From assembly GCF_014655595.1 (NCBI RefSeq), contig NZ_BNBL01000009.1:124001-188000 (forward strand): 64,000 nucleotides of DNA. The letters run 5' to 3'. Made by a program: the position numbers and the translations under genes. The DNA comes from Streptomyces griseocarneus. Lineage in GTDB: Bacteria > Actinomycetota > Actinomycetes > Streptomycetales > Streptomycetaceae. This document shows positions 50,526 to 58,443 of the stretch, in pieces; the first letter of the stretch is position 1, and every line of letters begins with the position of its first letter. A model generated the notes under the pieces. That model saw only the letters and a program-made list of their open reading frames with translations. It was not told the DNA's origin and did no database searches.

Positions 50526-51029
50526 TCACGCGCCCTTGTCCAGCCCTCCCCTGACCACCTGGAGGGTGCCGTCGTGCTTCTTCCCGGTGTAGAAGAACGT
50601 CACATGGCGCTCGGTCCCCGCGGTGAGGGTGATCCGCCCCCGGGGCACGCACCGTCCGCTCCTGATCTCCTCCCCCAGCGTGATCGTCCCGCGGTCGTCA
50701 CCGACCTCCTGCAGCACGAGAACCCCCTTGCACAGCAGCCCGGGAGCCGTGTACTCGATGCTCCCGGCCTCGCCTCCCGGCCCGGCCTCGCCGATCGACA
50801 CGGCGGCCGCGTAGACGGACGGCCGTACGCCCTCCTCGGTGACGTCGCCCCGCCACTTCCCGAGGAACGCGTCCGGCACGCCGCCGTCGTACCGGGAGGG
50901 GGAGCGGTCGGAGGAGAAGGACGGCAGCCCGTACTTGGTGATCAGCGCGGCCAGCAGCGCTCCCAACGCCGTGATGACCGCCGCCCACAGGGCGTAGCGG
51001 GGTTCGTTTCGGGAGTGCGGTGCGGGCAT
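50526..51029 (-). CDS. Membrane-anchored hypothetical protein
   Basis: This 167-residue protein has one membrane segment (about 13-32, ALWAAVITALGALLAALI) and an extracytoplasmic domain of about 125 residues. The domain has a FLGKWRGDVTEEG start and alternating strands ending RHVTFFYTGKKHDGTLQVVR, which suggests a small beta-barrel or lipocalin-like fold. Two Cys could form a disulphide. I do not recognise a family. The ATG at 51029 has AGGTGG 5 nt upstream; a GTG at 51038 would add three residues. It is divergent from the glyoxalase-fold gene. Confidence 0.7.
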   Translation of the reverse strand: MPAPHSRNEPRYALWAAVITALGALLAALITKYGLPSFSSDRSPSRYDGGVPDAFLGKWRGDVTEEGVRPSVYAAAVSIGEAGPGGEAGSIEYTAPGLLCKGVLVLQEVGDDRGTITLGEEIRSGRCVPRGRITLTAGTERHVTFFYTGKKHDGTLQVVRGGLDKGA

Positions 51030-51217
51030 GCGGGCCACCTAGGGGATGAGCTGCGGAGAGTCGGCGGATTCACATCGTGCAGGCTCGTGCGCGCCCCGGA
51101 GCCGGGTTTCCCGCAATCCATGATTTTTTCGATTGGCCCGTCGAACGGCCGCCCGTACGTCGCCCCACGACGCGAACGGATGACGCCCCGTCAGTACCGG
51201 TGCGGCATCATCGGGAC

Positions 51218-51601
51218 ATGATCGCCACCATGCAGTGCACCGTCATCGACTGTCCCGACCCGCTCGCCCTGGCGAACTTCTACGCGGCCGTCCTGGGGTG
51301 GGAGGTCGAGGCCGACGAGGCCGACCCCTCCTGGGTGTGGCTGAACGCGCCCGGGAAGTCCCAGCGGCTCGCCTTCCAGGGCGTCCAGGGCGAGTACCAC
51401 CCGCCCCGCTGGCCCGAGCCGGCGCACCCGCAGCAGTTCCACCTGGACTTCGACGTCGACGACGTCGAGCGTGCCCAGCGCGAGGTCATCGCGCTGGGCG
51501 CCACGTTCCTGCACGACAGCGGCGGGAAGACGTCCGGCTTCCGGGTGTTCTCGGACCCGGCGGGGCACCCCTTCTGCCTCTGCTACGGGCAGCAGGGCTA
51601 G
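51218..51601 (+). CDS. VOC-superfamily (glyoxalase/dioxygenase fold) protein
   Basis: This 127-residue protein has paired beta-alpha-beta-beta-beta units: TVIDCPDPLALANFYAAVLGWEV at the start, then HLDFDVDDVERAQREVIALGA and RVFSDPAGHPFCLC. It is the small single-chain VOC type that dimerises around a metal. In streptomycetes such proteins include bleomycin-type resistance proteins and many of unknown role. The substrate is not predictable. The ATG at 51218 has GGGA nearby. It is convergent with the MBL hydrolase gene. Confidence 0.87.
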   Translation: MIATMQCTVIDCPDPLALANFYAAVLGWEVEADEADPSWVWLNAPGKSQRLAFQGVQGEYHPPRWPEPAHPQQFHLDFDVDDVERAQREVIALGATFLHDSGGKTSGFRVFSDPAGHPFCLCYGQQG

Positions 51602-51622
51602 AACCCCCTCTACAAGAACCCC

Positions 51623-52339
51623 CTACAGCCCGGCCGCCACCGCGCGCAGCGCCTCGCCCGCGCCGCCCACGAGCGGTGCGCCGTGGCCGAAGCAGGCGGT
51701 GTCGACGTCCGACAGCGAGGCCTGGCGGCGGAAGGCGTCGATGACGCCCTGCCGGTCGACGTTGAAGACGCCCGGCATCAGCTGCTCGACATTGGCGATG
51801 GTGTCGCCGGTGAACAGCACGCCGGAGGCCGGCAGGTGCAGCGCGATGCTGCCGGCGGTGTGGCCCGGGACGTGGACGACGCGGGCCTCATGGCCCCAGT
51901 CGAGGGTGTCGCCCTCCCCCAGCTCGAGGTCGACCGGGCAGGGCGCCGGCGGCGGGGCGTCGACGAGGCCCGCCTGGACGGACTCCCACAGCGGCACCTC
52001 CCAGTCCTCCAGTACCGGCGGCGGCTCGGGAACCTCGCCACGGATGACGGCCGCATCGGCCGCGCCCGCCAGGATGCGCGCGCCCGTGGCTGCCGCCAGG
52101 GCCGCGGCGGAACCGGTGTGGTCCAGGTGGGAGTGGGTCAGCACGATGTCCCGGAGCTCCTCGGGGCGCGCGCCGAGGCCGGCGAGGGCGTCGAGGACCG
52201 GTTCGGCATGGCCCGGGAGGCCGGCATCGACCATCGCCCAGCCGTTGGCGCCCGGCAGGCGCAGCACATAGGCCTGTCCGACGGGGAATTGCAGCATCCA
52301 TATGTCCGGCGTCACTTCGACTGTTCGCATCGTTGTCAT
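51623..52339 (-). CDS. MBL-fold metallo-hydrolase
   Basis: This 238-residue protein has the metallo-beta-lactamase fold. The metal motif is THSHLDHTG (68-76), with further ligands His in VVHVPGHTAGS and Asp in LFTGDTIANV. It resembles the glyoxalase-II/quorum-lactonase-like group of soluble hydrolases; the substrate is unknown. The start is ATG 52339, or 52330 (MRTVEVTP). A possible -10-like TTAACG lies only about 10 nt before the ATG, so the mRNA might be nearly leaderless. This last point is weak. Confidence 0.88.
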   Translation of the reverse strand: MTTMRTVEVTPDIWMLQFPVGQAYVLRLPGANGWAMVDAGLPGHAEPVLDALAGLGARPEELRDIVLTHSHLDHTGSAAALAAATGARILAGAADAAVIRGEVPEPPPVLEDWEVPLWESVQAGLVDAPPPAPCPVDLELGEGDTLDWGHEARVVHVPGHTAGSIALHLPASGVLFTGDTIANVEQLMPGVFNVDRQGVIDAFRRQASLSDVDTACFGHGAPLVGGAGEALRAVAAGL

Positions 52340-52439
52340 GCCGTCACGTTAATGATCAAGAAGGCGCCGTCCCAAGCCTTTGCGCCGTGCGCGGATTGAG
52401 CCACCGGCGAACCGGATCCGGGAACTTCCCCGGCCCCGC

Positions 52440-53597
52440 TCAGCCGCGTCGCTCGCGGTCCACCGGGAACAGTGCCATCACCTGCCACCCGCCCTCCGGC
52501 GCGGGCCCGGCGTGCAGCCGGCCGCCCATCGCCTTGGCCCGTTCGGCGAGGCCGACCAGCCCGAACCCGCCGCCGCGCGCCTGCTCGGAGAGGCCTGCGG
52601 CCCGCTTGCCGTCGTCCGCGATGCGCAGCTCCACTCCCTCGGACACGCCGCGCACCCCGATGCGTACGGCCGTGGCGTCCGCCGCGTGCTTGCGGATGTT
52701 GGTGAGGGACTCGCGGACGACGCGGTGGACGCCCGCCGCGACGTCGTCCGGCAGCCAGGTCTCCATGCCCTTCTCGATGTAGAGGGCGACGGGCGGGCCG
52801 GTGCGCGTGAACTCCTCGGTCAGCTCGCGGACCTCGGGCAGGCCGGCGACGGGCTCGGTCTCGGCCTCGCCCTCGCGCAGGACGCCCACCAGGCGGCGCA
52901 TGGCGCCGAGGGCCTGGCTGGCGGAGCTCTCGATGCGCTCGAGGGTGTCGGCGACGGCGGGGCCCTCCAGGGCGGTGAAGCGGGCGGCGCGGGCCTGGAC
53001 GACGATGCCGGTGACGTGGTGGGCGACGAGGTCGTGCAGCTCGCGGGCGAGTTCGAGGCGCTCGGCGGTGCGCACGGCGGCCATGTCGCGCACGCGCTGC
53101 GCGTCGTGGCCGCGCAGGATCAGGGAGTACGCGCCGACGACGGCGGTCAGGACGGCGAAGAGGGCGGTGAAGCCGCCGGGATTGAGGTCGCGTACGGGCG
53201 CGGCGACGGCGGCGACGGCGAGCATGGGGCCCAGGACGCGGGCGACGCGGGCCGGGGAGCGGGAGACGATCTCGGTGAGGAGGACGAGCAGGGCGACGTC
53301 CTCGCCGACGCCCCAGACGACGGAGGGGTGCTGTCCGGTCATCAGGATGAGGGAGGCGGTCCAGGAGACGGCGACGGCGATGCTCGCGCGGACGGTCAGC
53401 GGGATCCAGCTCCAGGGCAGGGCGCACAGACAGACGACGACGCCGGAGGCCAGGACGACGGCGTGCGGCTGGCTGGGCTGGCGGGCGAGGGAGAAGCCCT
53501 CGAAGCCGACGAGGAAGAGCAGGGCGGCCCCGAGGGCGACCTTGCCGCAGCCCGCCCGCCGGGGTGAGCGGGCGGCCCGCAGGACCCACGTGTTCAC
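52440..53597 (-). CDS. NarL-type sensor histidine kinase
   Basis: This 385-residue membrane kinase has four to six hydrophobic segments in residues 18-165 and no large extracellular loop, so it probably senses a membrane-embedded or intracellular signal. The HisKA_3 dimerisation helix carries the phospho-acceptor His188 in LARELHDLVAHHVTG. The ATPase domain shows RESLTNIRKHA (N box) and GGGFGLVGLAERAKAMGG (G box). The GTG at 53597 is inferred. It starts 14 nt after the response-regulator stop and has no good ribosome site, so coupling to the upstream gene is likely. Partner: the adjacent LuxR-type regulator. Confidence 0.9.
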   Translation of the reverse strand: MNTWVLRAARSPRRAGCGKVALGAALLFLVGFEGFSLARQPSQPHAVVLASGVVVCLCALPWSWIPLTVRASIAVAVSWTASLILMTGQHPSVVWGVGEDVALLVLLTEIVSRSPARVARVLGPMLAVAAVAAPVRDLNPGGFTALFAVLTAVVGAYSLILRGHDAQRVRDMAAVRTAERLELARELHDLVAHHVTGIVVQARAARFTALEGPAVADTLERIESSASQALGAMRRLVGVLREGEAETEPVAGLPEVRELTEEFTRTGPPVALYIEKGMETWLPDDVAAGVHRVVRESLTNIRKHAADATAVRIGVRGVSEGVELRIADDGKRAAGLSEQARGGGFGLVGLAERAKAMGGRLHAGPAPEGGWQVMALFPVDRERRG

Positions 53598-53610
53598 GTG
53601 CCGGCTCTGT

Positions 53611-54297
53611 TCACGTGCCGCTCGTGGCCAGTCCGCTCTCCCAGGCCCAGGCCGCGATCTCGACGCGGTTGCGGGCGTCGAGCTTGAGCTGCACGTTGGC
53701 CAGGTGGGTCTTGACCGTGGACAGGGAGACGAACAGTTCGGAGGCGATCTCGGCGTTCGTGGCGCCGCGCGCCAGGCAGCGGACGACGTCGGCCTCGCGG
53801 TCGGTGAGCGGCTCGGCGGGCTGCTTGACGGCGGGCGGTGCGGAGCCGGTGGCCGAGGGGGCCATGTCACGCAGCAGCCGGACGGTGATGGCGGGCGAGA
53901 TGAGGGAGTCGCCGACGGCGGCGGCGTGCACGGCCTCGACGAGCATGGCGGGGCTGGCGTCCTTGAGCAGGAAGCCGGAGGCGCCGTTGCGCAGCGCGGT
54001 GTGGACGTATTCGTCGAGGTCGAAGGTGGTGACGATGACGATGCGGGGGCGCTGGCCGCGCTCGGGGTGGGCGGCGGACAGCTCCGAGAGCCGCCGGGTG
54101 ACCTCGAGGCCGTCCAGCTTGGGCATGCGGATGTCGAGGAGGAGGACGTCGGGCCGGTGGCGCTCGACGGCCTCCAGGGCGGCCTCGCCGTCGACGACGT
54201 CGGCGACGACGTCGATGTCGGGCTGGCTCTCCAGGATCATCCGGAAGCCGGTGCGGACCATCTCCTGGTCGTCCGCGATGACCACGGTGATCGCCAT
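53611..54297 (-). CDS. NarL/LuxR-family response regulator
   Basis: This 228-residue regulator has a receiver domain (1-120) with the acidic pocket ADD (8-10), phospho-Asp55 in VLLLDIRMPKLDG, the conserved Thr in IVTTFD and Lys in FLLKDASP. A linker with Pro/Ala leads to a LuxR-type HTH (about 165-222): LTDREADVVRCLARGATNAEIA, then SLSTVKTHLANVQLKL. It would bind DNA as a dimer when phosphorylated by the kinase encoded just downstream. The ATG at 54297 gives MAITVVIADDQ. The target genes are unknown; neighbouring exported-protein genes are candidates. Confidence 0.94.
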   Translation of the reverse strand: MAITVVIADDQEMVRTGFRMILESQPDIDVVADVVDGEAALEAVERHRPDVLLLDIRMPKLDGLEVTRRLSELSAAHPERGQRPRIVIVTTFDLDEYVHTALRNGASGFLLKDASPAMLVEAVHAAAVGDSLISPAITVRLLRDMAPSATGSAPPAVKQPAEPLTDREADVVRCLARGATNAEIASELFVSLSTVKTHLANVQLKLDARNRVEIAAWAWESGLATSGT

Positions 54298-54381
54298 ACT
54301 GTGCCCTCGTTCCTCACACGCCTTGACGCCGGGGCGTCTTCCATGTCACCGGGGGCGTCCGCGCGCCGCAACCGCAGGCGG

Positions 54382-54401
54382 CCGGCCGGACGCCCGGCCG
54401 G
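54382..54401 (-). terminator. Terminator after the exported-protein gene
   Basis: CCGGCCGG (54382-54389) pairs with 54394-54401 around ACGC, directly after the stop of the exported protein. Confidence 0.55.
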
Positions 54402-54404
54402 TGC

Positions 54405-55115
54405 TCAGCCCTCGGCGCGTCCGTTGCGGCGCAGCGCCACGCGCACGCCGTACGCGCCGCCGCCGACGGCCAGCAGGGCCACCCCGCCGGCGAGGGCGGG
54501 CGTGACGGCGTCGCCGACGTCGTGGCTGGCCTTGATGACCTGGCCGGCCTCCACCACGCGCTTGACGGGGTTGCCGGAGGTGTCGTGGGGCGGGCGGTGC
54601 GCGGCCGGCGCGGTGTGCTGCCCGGTCCGGGGGGAGGCGACGGGGACGGTGGCGGGGGCGGCGTCGGCGGTCGCGGGGTTGCTCGCGGTGCCGGTGACGA
54701 CCTGGCGGCCGGTGGTCGTGGCGGCGGCCTCGGGGGTGTGGCGCAGGGTTCCGGAGGCGAAGTCGTAGTAGTGCGTCAGGCGGCTGCCGTCGAGCTGGGC
54801 GCGCAGGGTGGGGCGGCTGCCGTCGCCGTCGATGATGCGCAGGTGGAGCCGCTCGAGGTCGGCGGAGGGCCGGGTGGCGTCGATGGTGCGCTGCCGGGTG
54901 CCGTGGGTGGTGACGGTGACGCTGGTGCCGCCGTCGCCGGAGGTGAGGCGGGCGCGGCTGCCGTCGGGGAGGAGGACCTGCCGCACGGTGGTGGTCTTGG
55001 GGCGGGCGTCGTGGTCCGGCTTGTCCACCGCGAACGCGCCGGCCGTCGGGTACACCACGGCCGCGACGGCGGCGGTGAGGACGGCGGTGGCGGCGATGCG
55101 GGACTTCACGGACAC
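54405..55115 (-). CDS. Exported hypothetical protein with C-terminal membrane anchor
   Basis: This 236-residue protein has an N-terminal signal (about 1-30, KSRIAATAVLTAAVAAVVYP), a beta-rich middle part (VRQVLLPDGSRARLTSGDGG and DLERLHLRIIDGDGSRPTLRAQLDG) and an Ala/Thr/Pro-rich stalk. It ends with a membrane segment (VTPALAGGVALLAVGGGAYGV) and a basic tail. This is the layout of a surface protein, but no LPxTG sortase motif is seen. The GTG at 55115 has AAAGG about 9 nt upstream. It precedes the two-component genes on the same strand. No family is recognised. Confidence 0.75.
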   Translation of the reverse strand: MSVKSRIAATAVLTAAVAAVVYPTAGAFAVDKPDHDARPKTTTVRQVLLPDGSRARLTSGDGGTSVTVTTHGTRQRTIDATRPSADLERLHLRIIDGDGSRPTLRAQLDGSRLTHYYDFASGTLRHTPEAAATTTGRQVVTGTASNPATADAAPATVPVASPRTGQHTAPAAHRPPHDTSGNPVKRVVEAGQVIKASHDVGDAVTPALAGGVALLAVGGGAYGVRVALRRNGRAEG

Positions 55116-55328
55116 GGAGAGTGCCTTTCCGTAACGGACGGCTGGGACTGCGGCCGCCGGTCTCGGTGGCACTCCCCTTACGTTACGGACGTTTACGCGC
55201 CCCACACCTCGACTGTCCGACCATTCTCGTCTCGGCCGAAAGGATGACGGACCCCCCTCCGCGTCATACCGCAGACCGGTCCGGAGCCCTGAGGGGCGCT
55301 CGCCGCAGGGGCCCGCGGGGGCGCGCGA

Positions 55329-55386
55329 GGCCCGTACCGGGCTGGGCCGTCCGGGTCAGCGGACGGGCCGGGCTCCGGTACGGGCC
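55329..55386 (-). terminator. Large nested hairpin after the trypsin gene
   Basis: GGCCCGTACCGG (55329-55340) pairs with 55375-55386, and an inner stem pairs GGCCGTCCG with CGGACGGGCC with one bulge. It lies 60 nt beyond the trypsin stop. The rest of the 330-bp gap (55116-55328) holds only the presumed promoter of the exported-protein gene, with two CGTAACGGACG-like copies near 55130 and 55190. Confidence 0.75.
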
Positions 55387-55445
55387 GGTGGGCGGGGGCC
55401 GGTCCTACGGGCGTCCGCCGGGTGGCTGCCGGCTGGCCGCCGGGC

Positions 55446-56255
55446 TCAGCGGCCGAGGCTCGCCGCGGCGGACTTGATGGCGGAGGCGAAGGTGCTCACC
55501 TCGGTGTAGACGCCGGGGTAGTGGGGGCGGGCGCAGCCGGTGCCCCAGCTGACGATGCCGACCTGGATCCAGGCGCCGGCGTCGTCCTTGCGGAACATGG
55601 GGCCGCCGGAGTCGCCCTGGCAGGTGTCGACGCCGCCCTTTTCGAGGAAGCCGGCGCATATCTCCTCGGCGGGCGTGAGGCTGTCGCCGTAGGCGCCCGC
55701 GCAGGCCTCGTCGTCGACGTAGGGGACGTCGGCCTTGAGCAGGGAACGCTGCTGGCTGCCTCCTTCACGGTTGGCGCCCCAGCCGGCGACGGTGAAGGTG
55801 CCCTGGTTGTAGGCGGTGCTGTCGGCGATCTTGAGGGTGGGGAGGTCGATGGGCCTGGCGAGCTTGATCAGTGCCCAGTCCTTGCCGGTGCCGTTGTAGC
55901 CGGGGGCCTGCAGGACGCGGGTGGACTTGACCTTGATCGCCGAGGAGGACTGCAGGTCGACGACGCCCGCGGTGGCGGTGATGGAGGTGTCGGCGCCGCT
56001 GCCGTTCACGCAGTGGGCGGCGGTGAGGACGATCTGCTGGGTGTAGAGGGCGCCGCCGCAGCCCATGGACAGCCGCACCATCCAGGGGAACTCGCCCTGG
56101 GCGGCCGGGACGCCGCCGACCACGCCCTGTCCGGGGCGCGGGTCGGGGTCGCGGTCCTGGGCGGCCTGGGCGCCGCCGGGCTGGAGGCTGAGGGCGGCGA
56201 GGGCGACCGCGCCGATGGTGAGACATCTCTTGAGCACGATGAGGTAGGAGCGCAA
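55446..56255 (-). CDS. sprT: Secreted trypsin-like serine protease (SprT type)
   Basis: This S1A protease cuts after Lys/Arg outside the cell. The sequence closely resembles S. griseus trypsin: the pro-region ends at VVGG (new N-terminus), His in LTAAHC, Asp in GKDWALIKLA, Ser in CQGDSGGPMF, and SWGTGC with the primary-specificity Asp six residues before the serine (DTCQGDS). Six Cys allow three disulphides. I choose the TTG at 56255 because AAAGGAAG lies 4-5 nt upstream and the product then begins MRSYLIVLKRC, like the known precursor. An upstream in-frame start at 56312 would add 19 unlikely residues. The mature enzyme is about 225 residues. Confidence 0.95.
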   Translation of the reverse strand: MRSYLIVLKRCLTIGAVALAALSLQPGGAQAAQDRDPDPRPGQGVVGGVPAAQGEFPWMVRLSMGCGGALYTQQIVLTAAHCVNGSGADTSITATAGVVDLQSSSAIKVKSTRVLQAPGYNGTGKDWALIKLARPIDLPTLKIADSTAYNQGTFTVAGWGANREGGSQQRSLLKADVPYVDDEACAGAYGDSLTPAEEICAGFLEKGGVDTCQGDSGGPMFRKDDAGAWIQVGIVSWGTGCARPHYPGVYTEVSTFASAIKSAAASLGR

Positions 56256-56467
56256 CGTGCTTCCTTTCGTGGGAGGTTGCGCGCATCGCGTGGTGGGGGT
56301 TGTAGAGCTCATGACAACGATGCGCGCTGTGATTATCGAACCGGGCGGCAGTCGTACCTAGCGGGGTTTTCGGCCAGTCGGGACGGGCTCTCGTCCGCCT
56401 GCCGGGGCGGCCTTGCCGCCCGCCCTACAGTGGAAGGGCAGCGGCAACCGCACGGGGGTGGTCACGC

Positions 56468-57349
56468 GTGGGCGGCTCGGACCCGGACGTCGCGATCCAG
56501 CACGGATTCCCGCACGTGGACACCGTGCGGACGGCGATCACCGCGCTCTACAAACGGCTCTCCTACGACGGCGTGCGCTCCTTCGCGGCGAGCGTGCCGC
56601 CGGCCGACGTGGCCTTCTCCGACCACGAGGACCCCTATCTGGGCGTGCAGCGCGTCGCCGGCGAGATGGTCCGGCACCTGAGGCTGCCGGACGCCCGCAT
56701 GATCGTCAGCTTCCGCGACATGCGGCACGCGGGCAGCGTCGAACTCGCCGCCGGGCCCGAGTACTTCATCGAGCTCAACTCCCGCTTCAAGACCCACCGC
56801 AAGGACATCGGCGCCGCGCTCTCGCACGAGGTCATGCACGTCTACCTGCACCGGCTGGGGCTGGAGTTCCCCGGCACCCGGGACAACGAGATCCTCACCG
56901 ACACGGCGGCCGCCTACCTGGGCGCGGGCTGGCTGCTGCTGGACGCCTACCGCGAGTCGTCGGTGACGACGCAGAAGCTGGGCTACCTGACGCCCGAGGA
57001 GTTCGGGTACGTGCTGGCCAAGCGGGCGGAGGCCTTCGGCGAGGACCCCTCGCCGTGGTTCACCAGCGCCCAGGCCTACGAGGCGTACACCCGGGGGCGC
57101 GAGCGCGCCCGGCGGGACGGGCGGCAGCCCCCGCTGGCCGCCGCCGGCCGCCTGGTCCGGCACCGCTACGCCCGCGACCGGCGCGCGAGGGCCGCCTCAC
57201 CGGAGGCGGGCTACGCCTTCGAGGGCCCCGACCCGCTGCGGGTCAGCTTCCCCTGCCCGACGTGCCACCAGCGCATCCGGGTGCCGGTGCGCGGGCGGCT
57301 GCGGGCGCGCTGCGCGCTGTGCCGCACGGAGCTGGACTGCGACACCTAG
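56468..57349 (+). CDS. Putative zinc metallopeptidase with C-terminal zinc ribbon
   Basis: This 293-residue protein has the zinc-protease motif HEVMH (120-124) in GAALSHEVMHVYLHRLGLEFPG, with EILTDTAAAYLG following as the likely third-ligand region. The C-terminal 35 residues contain CPTCHQRI and CALC pairs, a zinc ribbon. There is no signal peptide or membrane segment, so it is cytoplasmic. I do not recognise the exact family. The combination resembles Wss1/SprT-like or ImmA-like proteins only in outline. The GTG at 56468 has GGGGGTGG upstream. It is convergent with the GH113-like gene. Confidence 0.75.
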   Translation: MGGSDPDVAIQHGFPHVDTVRTAITALYKRLSYDGVRSFAASVPPADVAFSDHEDPYLGVQRVAGEMVRHLRLPDARMIVSFRDMRHAGSVELAAGPEYFIELNSRFKTHRKDIGAALSHEVMHVYLHRLGLEFPGTRDNEILTDTAAAYLGAGWLLLDAYRESSVTTQKLGYLTPEEFGYVLAKRAEAFGEDPSPWFTSAQAYEAYTRGRERARRDGRQPPLAAAGRLVRHRYARDRRARAASPEAGYAFEGPDPLRVSFPCPTCHQRIRVPVRGRLRARCALCRTELDCDT

Positions 57350-57379
57350 CGGCCGCACCCGGACGGGCGGGCGCGGCCG
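57350..57379. terminator. Bidirectional terminator
   Basis: CGGCCGC/GCGGCCG plus CCCG/CGGG form an 11-bp stem with one internal mismatch and a 6-nt loop, exactly filling the gap between two convergent genes. Confidence 0.8.
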
Positions 57380-57381
57380 GT

Positions 57382-58443
57382 TCAGGACGTGCCCCACCAC
57401 TTGCGCAGCACCTTCTCGGCGGGCTTGCCGTGCGGCGTGTACGCCAGCCGCTTCGCGGTCTCGCCGCTGTCGGGCCAGTCGTCCCACATCCACCAGCAGA
57501 CGCCCGCCCACCACGGCTTGCCCTCGAAGGCCGCGAGCAGCGCCTCGTAGGCCGCCGCCTGCTCGGCGTCGCCGTCGCGCTTGCTGACGGTCCAGGAGTA
57601 GGGGGCGGTGGTGGAGCCGCGCTGGCTGACGTAGCCCGCCTCGGTGAAGAGGATCTTGCGGTGCTGCCGCCCGGAGAACGCGGCGAGCTCCTCGGCGATC
57701 GGCTGCCAGGCCCGGCGCAGGCGGGCGGGGTCGCTGGTGGCCTGGTCGGCCAGCGGCCAGTAGGCGTCGACGCCGATGACGTCGAGATCCTTCCAGAAGG
57801 CGACCTTGCGGTACTCGTCGTAGTTGGCGGCGTACGTCAGCGGGCCCTTGTAGCGCTCGCGCACGGCGGCGACGACGCGGCCCCAGCGCTCGCCGTCCTC
57901 GGAGGTGCCGGCGAGCTCGGTGCCGACGGAGAACTGCTCGACGCCGGCGCCGCGGGAGAGTTCGGCGTAGTGGGTGATGAAGCGCTCGTACGCGCGGAAC
58001 CAGGCGTCGCGGTCGCGTGGCCTGATCTCGGCGCGGTCCCCGCCCTTGATGAGGTCGACGTGCGGCTTGAGCATGACCTTCAGCCCCGCGTCGTGCGCGA
58101 GGCCGATGATGTGGCGCAGGCCGTCGTCGCCGGCCGTCTCCCCGGTGACGCGCATGGCCGCGTCGGTGATGCCGTCCTGGTACCAGGTGGGGGTGAAGGT
58201 CACCCACCGGGCGCCGGTGGCGGCGATCTGCCGCAGATACGTTCCGGCTTGGGGGCTGCCGTAGTCGTCGGTGTTCCATGAGGGGAGCGTCATGCCCCGC
58301 ATCCCGCTCACCTTCCTGCCGTCGGGCCGGCCGCGGTCGGGGGACGGCCCGGGGGCGTCGCCGTCACCGGAGGAGGAGCACCCGGCGACGAAGAGGGCGG
58401 CCGCCGCCGCCAGCACGGCGCCCGCCCTCTTCATCGCGTTCAC
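57382..58443 (-). CDS. GH113-like glycoside hydrolase lipoprotein
   Basis: This 353-residue lipoprotein has a lipobox VAGC (Cys22) and a Ser/Gly/Asp/Pro spacer. The domain is a TIM barrel like GH113 (endo-beta-mannanase-type) proteins: GMTLPSWNTDDYGS, WVTFTPTWYQDGIT, GLKVMLKPHVDL, FSVGTELAGTSED (probable acid/base Glu), VIGVDAYWPL, and ILFTEAGYVSQRGS (probable nucleophile Glu). It would act outside the membrane on a polysaccharide. The GTG at 58443 overlaps the stop of the DUF2334 gene as GTGA. Pairing with a deacetylase and a GT2 synthase suggests it trims the polymer made by the divergent genes. Confidence 0.86.
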   Translation of the reverse strand: MNAMKRAGAVLAAAAALFVAGCSSSGDGDAPGPSPDRGRPDGRKVSGMRGMTLPSWNTDDYGSPQAGTYLRQIAATGARWVTFTPTWYQDGITDAAMRVTGETAGDDGLRHIIGLAHDAGLKVMLKPHVDLIKGGDRAEIRPRDRDAWFRAYERFITHYAELSRGAGVEQFSVGTELAGTSEDGERWGRVVAAVRERYKGPLTYAANYDEYRKVAFWKDLDVIGVDAYWPLADQATSDPARLRRAWQPIAEELAAFSGRQHRKILFTEAGYVSQRGSTTAPYSWTVSKRDGDAEQAAAYEALLAAFEGKPWWAGVCWWMWDDWPDSGETAKRLAYTPHGKPAEKVLRKWWGTS

